Origin: Alkalinema sp. CACIAM 70d
GTDB taxonomy: Bacteria; Cyanobacteriota; Cyanobacteriia; Leptolyngbyales; Leptolyngbyaceae
Reading direction: 5' to 3'
DNA: 58,801 nt
Assembly (NCBI GenBank): GCA_002148405.1
Contig: MUGG01000108.1
Location: forward strand, 1-58,801
The stretch's first letter is position 1, and the number at the start of each line of letters is the position of its first letter. The notes below the pieces were generated by a model that was not told where the DNA came from, made no database searches, and worked only from the letters and a program-made list of their open reading frames with translations. This document shows, piece after piece, positions 52,379-58,801 of the stretch. Position numbers and translations under genes: made by a program.

Positions 52379-53708
52379 AACCCGTCATTTACGATCGATT
52401 TCCTTTCCTGGGATTAGTCTTCGCCTGTTGCTGTCCTATTTAGGAGGCATGATGGTGGTGATGGGAGTTTCCATGGTGGCTGTTTATCAATTCTTTGCCC
52501 ATAGTCTCTACCAAGAATTAGATCAAGAACTGGCTACGATCGCCGATGCTGCGAAGCATAATCAGCCGCCTTTGCCTAAAGGAACCGATCGTCCTGCCCA
52601 GGCCATGGGCCCCGAGAACCATCAGTTGGTCTTAGATAACGATGGGGATTTAGATTTACCCCTCCAGGATTTGCAAACGGATCAAACCGTGCAATGGTTT
52701 ACGCCAGAGGGACAGGAGCTCGGGAGGATTGGTCATGGAATTCCTGTCATTCCCTTTGATCAAGCTGCTCAAACAAGTCAACAGGGTAATCTTCGACTAC
52801 TCACTAAACCGATTTATCGGAAGAACCACCCGGATCAACGACCAGAGTTGCAGGGCTATGTTCGCGTCAGTGCGCCGATCGATGATATCCAGAAAGAGTT
52901 GAATCGCTTACTCACAGGGTTTACTGTGGGGGGAACGATCACGGTAATTTTAATTGGGACAACGGGCTGGTGGTTGACCCGTCGATCGCTTAAACCGATC
53001 GAACGGAGCCTGCAACAGTTACAACAATTTACAGCCGATGCCTCCCATGAACTGCGCAGTCCACTCACAGCAATTCGAACAGCGATCGATGTCATGAAAA
53101 GTCATCCTGAACGGGTTCATCCCGCAAATGTGCAAAAACTTGCGGTGATCGATATTGCCACGAATCAGATGACACATCTGGTTGAGGATCTGTTACTCCT
53201 CGCAAGGGCAGATGCAACAACCCAGCATTCTACGATCGCTCAGATTCCGATTCCGCTGGATGAACTTTTAGAGGACTTGGTAGACATGCTGCAACCTCAG
53301 GCCGAGGCCAAGAATGTATCTTTGCACGGTCAGGTCGCGGGAGAAATTTGGGTACTGGGAAATGCTCAGGAATTACAAAGGTTGTTTAGTAATTTATTGA
53401 ATAATGCGTTGCAATATACGCTACCGGGGGGCCAGATCCAAGTATCCTGTGGTCGTCAAGATTCGTGGGTGGTTGTTCAAGTTGCGGATACGGGAATTGG
53501 CATTGCACCACAATATTTAGGGAAAGTGTTCGATCGGTTCTGGCGAGCGGAACCTTCACGCTCTCGCCGCAGTCAAGGAACGGGCCTAGGGTTAGCGATC
53601 GCCCAAACCATTGCCCAAACCCATAGCGGCAAAATTATCGTCAAAAGTCAGTTAGGGGTGGGCAGTATTTTCCAGGTTTCGCTCCCTGCCGTCAGTAAAA
53701 AAGAATGA
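52362..53708 (+). CDS. Membrane sensor histidine kinase, partner of the OmpR-type regulator
   Basis: A 448-residue classical kinase. Two membrane helices (about 17-45 and 183-205) bracket a ~140-residue extracytoplasmic sensor. The HisKA domain holds H229 in ADASHELRSPLTAIR. The ATPase has LFSNLLNNALQYT (N), VADTGIGIAP (G1), FDRFWRAEPSRSR (F) and GTGLGLAIAQTI (G2). ATG 52362 lies 17 bases inside the regulator gene; the frame continues upstream to 52317, but that would be coding overlap. The ligand is unknown. Confidence 0.94.
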   Translation: MPYSNETRHLRSISFPGISLRLLLSYLGGMMVVMGVSMVAVYQFFAHSLYQELDQELATIADAAKHNQPPLPKGTDRPAQAMGPENHQLVLDNDGDLDLPLQDLQTDQTVQWFTPEGQELGRIGHGIPVIPFDQAAQTSQQGNLRLLTKPIYRKNHPDQRPELQGYVRVSAPIDDIQKELNRLLTGFTVGGTITVILIGTTGWWLTRRSLKPIERSLQQLQQFTADASHELRSPLTAIRTAIDVMKSHPERVHPANVQKLAVIDIATNQMTHLVEDLLLLARADATTQHSTIAQIPIPLDELLEDLVDMLQPQAEAKNVSLHGQVAGEIWVLGNAQELQRLFSNLLNNALQYTLPGGQIQVSCGRQDSWVVVQVADTGIGIAPQYLGKVFDRFWRAEPSRSRRSQGTGLGLAIAQTIAQTHSGKIIVKSQLGVGSIFQVSLPAVSKKE

Positions 53709-53793
53709 GACGCTTTCCTACTTCTTTACATCCGATCTAATACCCTAGGAAGCAATTTTGAAGTCTCTAAGCCTCTATTTCATAACGATTCAA

Positions 53794-53837
53794 TTCCCTA
53801 GTTCGCACAAATCGCTTCCCCAGTTCACACAAAGATA
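53794..53837. repeat. 22-bp degenerate tandem repeat before the PepSY-type gene
   Basis: Two units starting TTCCC (53794-53815 and 53816-53837) share the core AGTTC-CACAAA with several mismatches. They lie 10 bases before the ATG at 53848. Confidence 0.7.
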
Positions 53838-53847
53838 AAGTTTAATT

Positions 53848-54132
53848 ATGAAACGTGTATTCCGGAAATATCATCGTGTTTTGGCGATCGTGGTCTGTTT
53901 TCCACTAGCGTTAACTGTTTTGACTGGTATGGCCACCACGTTGGTAGAGGAGTGGTCTGTTAATTTAGGATTTTCCCGGCGGCTCTTGCTTCAGCTACAT
54001 ACCGGAGAAATTTTTCACTTAGAAGGAATCTACCCGCTTTTGAATGGCTTGGGTTTGGTGGGGCTGTTGATTACTGGCTTGAGTATGACTCGGTTGTTTC
54101 ATGCAAAACCGCAATCTACGTCTAAAGAGTAA
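53848..54132 (+). CDS. Short PepSY-associated-type membrane protein
   Basis: A 94-residue protein with two membrane helices: RVLAIVVCFPLALTVLTGM (about 11-30) and GLGLVGLLITGLSMTRL (about 68-84). The opening RKYHRVLAIVVCFPLALTVL and the histidine in LLQLHTGEIF resemble the first and last helices of PepSY-associated TM proteins, which are often linked to ferric-siderophore or flavin reductases. It is far shorter than those (350-500 residues), so it is either a compact family type or a remnant. It follows the kinase gene by 139 bases on the same strand. Confidence 0.72.
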   Translation: MKRVFRKYHRVLAIVVCFPLALTVLTGMATTLVEEWSVNLGFSRRLLLQLHTGEIFHLEGIYPLLNGLGLVGLLITGLSMTRLFHAKPQSTSKE

Positions 54133-54229
54133 GCCTAGAGAGTCACCTTAGGGCAGGGATTGTCCTCCCTAGGGTTGACCTCATAAAATATAACTAGGGT
54201 TCCGGTGGGGGGTGTCTCCTAGGATTACT

Positions 54230-57200
54230 CTAGATGGGTAACTGGATTACAAAGATAGAACCTTGCCCTACTTGAGATTCCACTGTTAAACGGCCTCCAT
54301 GTTTCTCTTCAACAATTTGCCGTGCGATCGCTAAACCTAAACCTGTCCCTCTGCCCACCCCTTTAGTGGTGAATAAATGGTCAAAGATTTTAGCTTTGAT
54401 CGCTTCATCCATGCCTTTGCCATTGTCTCGAATTTGAATTTCTACAGTATTCGTTTCTTGGATTTGTGTTTGGATAGTGATTTGTTGTGGATTAGTTTCT
54501 AGGGTAGCATAGGTTGTTTGCTGTGACATTTCATCAAACATGTCAATAGCGTTTGCGATGATGTTCATGAATACTTGGTTGAGTTGACCTGGAAAGCATT
54601 GAATCTCAGGGATTTCTCCATAGTATTTCAGAACTTCGATCGCGGGGCGATGTTCGTTTGCTTTCAGGCGATATTTAAGAATGAGAAGAGTGCTCTCAAT
54701 ACCTTCATGGAGATTGGCTCTAACCTTGTGTTCTAGGTCTGCCCGCGAGAAGGTGCGGAGGCTGGTGCTGATCGACTTAATGCGATCGGTGGCTCCATGC
54801 ATGGAGTTGATGAGTTTTAAGAAGTCTTGGCGCAGGAAGTCCAAATCAATGTTTTCCGCATGATCTTGAATTTCCGTCACGGGATTGGGATAGTGAGTTT
54901 GATAAAGATTTAAATGCTCTATCAAATCTTTTAGATAATCTTTGCCATTGGTAATGCTACCATTCAGAAAACCGATCGGGTTGTTAATTTCGTGGGCGAT
55001 GCCTGCGACCAAGTTACCTAGTGAGGCCATTTTCTCACTTTGAACCATTTGTAACTGAGTGTTTTGTAATTCCTGTAGGGTTTGTTCTAAGGCTTGGGAT
55101 TTTTGTCGAATGGTAGTTTCCGCAGCAATTCGATCGCTGACATCTTGAATCATCGAAAAAACACCGATAGCATTGTTCTGAGAATCTCTCAACGGTGTAT
55201 TAATCCATTCACAAGTGATAAGGGTCTGATCTTTACGAATATTTTGATTTAAGCTGAAAAATCCACCTTCTTGCTCAAGGAGTGCCTGCATCACTAGAGC
55301 AACATGAGGTTGATCGGATTCGGGCACAATTTGACTGGCGTGCTGTCCTAGCATTTCCTCTGCTGTATAGCCAAAAATCCTCTCAGCAGATGGATTCCAA
55401 CTCACCACTTGAAATTCAGTGTTCCATTCGATGATGCCAATGGGTGTTTTCTGAATCAAGAAGGTTAATTTTTCTTGGAAAGCCCTAGATGCAGCTTCAG
55501 CGGCTTTGCGATCGCTAATGTCCCGCATAATCGTGGAGAAATTTTGCACTTCTCCCGACTCAGACTTATGGGCAATAATGACTTGAGAAACGGGAACTTC
55601 TTGATTATTGGTATCTAACAGTACGACCTCTCCGCTCCAACTACCCTGCTGGATTGCAGTGGGCAAACCCTGCTCTCGGATGATTTTGTTAGTCCACTCG
55701 GGATGGCATTCTGAAATATGCTTTGGGTTACTGGGATTAAATAAATCTGGACGAAATTCACAGAAGCTTTTGTTGTGCCATAAAATCTGGCCCTGAGCAC
55801 TTGCTAAGCCTACAAAATCTGGAGTGGTGTCTAGAATATCTATAAATTGTTGTTGCTCGCGTTCCAGTTTTTTGCGATCGCTGATATCCCTGACTAAGCA
55901 ATGGAGAATCGTGTCATTATCATAGGGGATAGCAGTTAAGGTCACTTCTGCAAAAAAGGTTTGACCGTTCGGTTTTTGATGTAACCATTCAAAGCGAAGA
56001 TTTCCTATTTCTAGAGCTTTTGCAATGATGAGTGCCTCCTTTTCTTGGGATGGGGTTCCATCGGGCTGTAGTTCTGGAGAAAGGGCAGAAGGCTGAATAT
56101 TCAGGAGTTGAGATTTCTCGGTGTATTGGAAAAGATCCAAGGCTGCTTGGTTGCAATCGATAAATCCGTTGTGAGTCAGGAGAAGAATGGCATCGGTTGC
56201 TTTTTCAAAAATAGCTTTGAGCCTGAGTTCTGAGGCTTTCAACTGGTAACTCTTCTCCTGTTCCAGGGTATATAGCCGAGCGTTCTCTAAAGAGATTGCA
56301 GCTTGGGTGCAAAGGAGATTGAGAACGGAAACACGCTCCTGAGTAAATGTACCACTGGTTGATTGATTCTCTAAGAGGAGGATCCCGATGAAATGACCTT
56401 GATTAAGCATTGGTAAGCACAGCACACTTTTAGGTTGGTGTTGCCTGAGATAGTCGCCAATGACGGGTAAAGGAGTCTCTAAATCGTCAATTACAACCAG
56501 TTCTTGAGTGTTTTGGACGTACTGAATCAGTTTGATGGGAAGAAGCGGGTGATGGGTCAGTTCCTCGGTGCAAAGATGGGTGTGCTCGGCAGTCGCGATC
56601 GCCCGTACTTGCCATTCCCCAGCGTTATTGGGAAAAATTAAGGCACAACGATCGGCCCCAGAGTTTTGCAGAATGATTTGGGTCAGTTGATTCAGCAGTT
56701 CCTCTAATTGGATAGTGCTAGAGAGGGCTTGGGAAGCTTTAAGGATAGCCGCAAAGTCTAAGGTTTGGTTAATGCTGGTGTGACTGGAACTTTTGCGATA
56801 GTTAGAATGCACTGTTAAGTTCGCTGGAGCGATCGTCATTAGGGGATTGAATAAGCCTGCTGAGAGGTCTGTCTGCTGCAAGATGGGATGCAGCAGATTG
56901 GGATAGCGGCTTTCGAGGTCAGCAACCTTGGCCTGGGAACCCCAGCGGGTATAGCAGTAGTAAGCTTCTTGCATATAGCCTGCAGCAACTTTGTCTTTGC
57001 CCCAATCTAGATAGAATTTAGCGGCTAATTCATTCGCAAGGGCTTCGTCTTGGATAAACCCATTCGCTTTAGCATTGGCGATCGCGCGATCGTAGAATTC
57101 GATAGCATCTGAATTCTGATGACCAATCCGGTGTAGTTCAGCTTGGATTAAGTTAACTTTATGACAATAGTTCTGAGGCGCAAATTGGGCCCAATTTTTT

Positions 57201-58801
57201 AGCTTTTCCTGATTGGCAATGATCTGAACAAGAATTTCAGGCTGCGCTGAAGTGGGAGTTTCTGAGAGAAGAGCGAGTTGCGTTAAAGATTTGTAGAAAT
57301 AGAAAACTGGAATGACAACTAAGCCCGTGACACTAGCTAAATAACGCTCAACGATCGTCGCTGCGTCTAGTGCCTGACTATAGTTTTGGAATAGGTAAGC
57401 GAGAATCAGTTTACAGAAATGTAATTGACAAATAATACTCACTTGATTAGCGGCTTGATGGAGCGGAAGCATTTCTACTTCGTCGTAACTGTCGCCTACC
57501 AGTACACAAGGATTAGTGGTTGCCCCTAATAAATTCAAGACGGATTGATGATAGATCCCGTTAAAATTCAGGTACGTAGTTTGTTTGAGTTGGCGCATTA
57601 CATCACCATATTTCGCCATTGCCTGGGATAATTCTCCCAACTCTTGACCACTTAAATAGGCGTAGCGTCCAAAAACGTAGGCCGACATCATTGCATACTC
57701 GATATCGCCCGTTTCTAATCCACAGCTATAGGCTTCGATCAATGGTGCAAGAGTTTCCTTAACTGGATTTTGCCAGTGACAGACAAAACAGTTTACGGCA
57801 AATAGGGTTTTTGCTTTCAATTTAATTGCATTTAAGCGATCGACTAATTGCAGAGACATTTGCCCTAATTCGTAGCCAGCAGGAATATTTCCTAGTACTC
57901 CACAAAGCATGAGTCCATAGGTGGCGTAGGCATAGGTTGATTCCGGTGAATTTCCATGGACGATCGAGAGCTGAACTTGCTGCAGAACAATAATCCGGAA
58001 TAAAATTGGTGCTGCTTGATAGGCTACGGAGAGGATACTAGAAAGGATTTGCATCGCAGCTTGTAGCCGACGATCCAACATTAGTGGCAGTGCCAGCAAA
58101 TCCTGAGTTGTTTTATCAGAAAGTAAAAATTTTGTTTGTTCTAGGTTGTGCTGAAAATCTTCTTGAGTTGGATTTTCGGGTAAATCTACGCCTAATAGGT
58201 GGAGAACTTTCAACGCGAGAGACAATGCATCAAGATGACGACTTTGGGCCATGTAGGCCTGAATTCGAACGTTATATACAGGCACTTGTTCTAGTAAATC
58301 CTGGGCTTGGCTCAGCGTGATTTCTGCATAGCGCTCCATCTGTTCAAAGTCGCTACTGAGATAGAGTGCTTCGGTGACGGATGTGTGGAGTGCTAGCGTT
58401 AATTGGTAGTGATTTAGCCATTTCTCCTGAGGCAGCGTCTCTAATCCTGTGAAAAAGTAGAAAACTGCGGAGGAGTAGGCATTCGCAGTTTGTGCTTTTA
58501 TACCGGCATTCAAGTTCAATTGTGCTAATTGAATTTGCTCTTCTAGATTGACAACTAATGTTTTACCCAGATTTAAATGATTAACAATTTCAAAAAGATT
58601 TTCATCATGATTGAAAATCGATAGTTGACTGAGTAAAAGTTGTCCAATTTGCCAATGGGTAACGGGTTTACGATCTTCTTTAATCAGGGAATAGGCGGCT
58701 TGTTGAACGCGATCGTGCAAGAAGCGATAATGCAGGGTCTGTTGAGACTGCTGGGGCTGTGAGTCTTCTGCTCCCAAAAAGAATTTGTAAATTTCACTTT
58801 T
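54230..58801 (-). CDS. Very large multi-sensor histidine kinase (C-terminal part; N-terminus outside window)
   Basis: The frame is open to base 58801, so the true start lies further right; about 1523 residues are visible. They start with the end of an AAA-type ATPase module (HYRFLHDRVQQAAYSLI) and a ~600-residue TPR-like helical region. This is the pattern of cyanobacterial proteins combining Ser/Thr kinase, ATPase and histidine kinase. A GAF domain follows (about 56760-56280), then three PAS domains (near 56230, 55850 and 55470), each ending in a DISDRK-type motif. The kinase histidine is at 54992-54994 (AHEINNP), with NQVFMNIIANAIDMF and GRGTGLGLAIARQIV. No membrane helix is seen; it is probably cytosolic. 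Confidence 0.93.
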   Translation of the reverse strand, partial: KSEIYKFFLGAEDSQPQQSQQTLHYRFLHDRVQQAAYSLIKEDRKPVTHWQIGQLLLSQLSIFNHDENLFEIVNHLNLGKTLVVNLEEQIQLAQLNLNAGIKAQTANAYSSAVFYFFTGLETLPQEKWLNHYQLTLALHTSVTEALYLSSDFEQMERYAEITLSQAQDLLEQVPVYNVRIQAYMAQSRHLDALSLALKVLHLLGVDLPENPTQEDFQHNLEQTKFLLSDKTTQDLLALPLMLDRRLQAAMQILSSILSVAYQAAPILFRIIVLQQVQLSIVHGNSPESTYAYATYGLMLCGVLGNIPAGYELGQMSLQLVDRLNAIKLKAKTLFAVNCFVCHWQNPVKETLAPLIEAYSCGLETGDIEYAMMSAYVFGRYAYLSGQELGELSQAMAKYGDVMRQLKQTTYLNFNGIYHQSVLNLLGATTNPCVLVGDSYDEVEMLPLHQAANQVSIICQLHFCKLILAYLFQNYSQALDAATIVERYLASVTGLVVIPVFYFYKSLTQLALLSETPTSAQPEILVQIIANQEKLKNWAQFAPQNYCHKVNLIQAELHRIGHQNSDAIEFYDRAIANAKANGFIQDEALANELAAKFYLDWGKDKVAAGYMQEAYYCYTRWGSQAKVADLESRYPNLLHPILQQTDLSAGLFNPLMTIAPANLTVHSNYRKSSSHTSINQTLDFAAILKASQALSSTIQLEELLNQLTQIILQNSGADRCALIFPNNAGEWQVRAIATAEHTHLCTEELTHHPLLPIKLIQYVQNTQELVVIDDLETPLPVIGDYLRQHQPKSVLCLPMLNQGHFIGILLLENQSTSGTFTQERVSVLNLLCTQAAISLENARLYTLEQEKSYQLKASELRLKAIFEKATDAILLLTHNGFIDCNQAALDLFQYTEKSQLLNIQPSALSPELQPDGTPSQEKEALIIAKALEIGNLRFEWLHQKPNGQTFFAEVTLTAIPYDNDTILHCLVRDISDRKKLEREQQQFIDILDTTPDFVGLASAQGQILWHNKSFCEFRPDLFNPSNPKHISECHPEWTNKIIREQGLPTAIQQGSWSGEVVLLDTNNQEVPVSQVIIAHKSESGEVQNFSTIMRDISDRKAAEAASRAFQEKLTFLIQKTPIGIIEWNTEFQVVSWNPSAERIFGYTAEEMLGQHASQIVPESDQPHVALVMQALLEQEGGFFSLNQNIRKDQTLITCEWINTPLRDSQNNAIGVFSMIQDVSDRIAAETTIRQKSQALEQTLQELQNTQLQMVQSEKMASLGNLVAGIAHEINNPIGFLNGSITNGKDYLKDLIEHLNLYQTHYPNPVTEIQDHAENIDLDFLRQDFLKLINSMHGATDRIKSISTSLRTFSRADLEHKVRANLHEGIESTLLILKYRLKANEHRPAIEVLKYYGEIPEIQCFPGQLNQVFMNIIANAIDMFDEMSQQTTYATLETNPQQITIQTQIQETNTVEIQIRDNGKGMDEAIKAKIFDHLFTTKGVGRGTGLGLAIARQIVEEKHGGRLTVESQVGQGSIFVIQLPI

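Noticed and set aside
54132..54230. Inverted CCTTAGGG/CCCTAGG segment as terminator
   Set aside because: The stem needs bulges and lacks a T-run; it may be a weak bidirectional hairpin but I cannot support it.

Overview
The window comes from a cyanobacterium. It encodes photosystem I subunit PsaE, the myxoxanthophyll enzymes CruF and CruG, a DevBCA-type glycolipid exporter, an SLH/OprB-type iron porin, an Fe superoxide dismutase and several multi-domain sensor kinases. The DNA is rich in CGATCG words of the HIP1 type usual in this phylum. Gene families point to a Leptolyngbya- or Phormidium-like filament, but no marker here fixes the genus.

Region 1 (1-2000) holds the end of a Uma2-family nuclease gene and a rhomboid protease with an N-terminal extension. 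Region 2 (2000-21300) is a surface-polysaccharide locus. It has an ABC exporter (Wzm/Wzt with a Wzt C-terminal domain), three methyltransferase genes (one a two-domain fusion), three glycosyltransferase genes (one with three GT modules), a sugar-nucleotide block (Gmd, a LegB-like 4,6-dehydratase, a nucleotidyltransferase and an Rmd-like reductase) and a YfhO-like membrane protein. Gmd plus Rmd suggests a GDP-D-rhamnose-containing, possibly methyl-capped, chain.

Region 3 (21500-30450) carries a monomeric NADP isocitrate dehydrogenase, a small secreted protein, a lone receiver protein, a group 2 sigma factor behind a long structured leader, polyphosphate kinase with a small upstream gene, and sodB. 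Region 4 (30950-35650) is devB-devC-bioA-devA, with the biotin gene bioA inside the exporter cluster. Region 5 (36150-42640) holds yebC, an SH3b protein overlapping mutM tail-to-tail, psaE with a possibly self-folding leader, cruG, cruF and a CIA30-family protein.

Region 6 (43060-58801) is about signalling and iron or envelope functions. It has a sensor kinase, a large HEAT-membrane-NACHT-HEAT protein, an iron-uptake porin, a DUF4363-like lipoprotein, an OmpR/EnvZ-type pair, a short PepSY-type membrane protein, and the C-terminal 1.5 kb-residue-scale part of a very large PAS/GAF histidine kinase that runs off the right edge.

Two things stand out. The first is the HEAT-TM-NACHT-HEAT protein (45718-49167), whose eight N-terminal repeats have an exact 33-residue period and appear to lie on the other side of the membrane from the NTPase. 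The second is a pervasive pattern of unrelated 11-22 bp tandem duplications in the spacers, often touching start or stop codons (yebC, devA, wzt), with in-frame examples in mutM, the rmd-like gene and a glycosyltransferase gene. No tRNA, rRNA, insertion sequence or CRISPR array was recognised.
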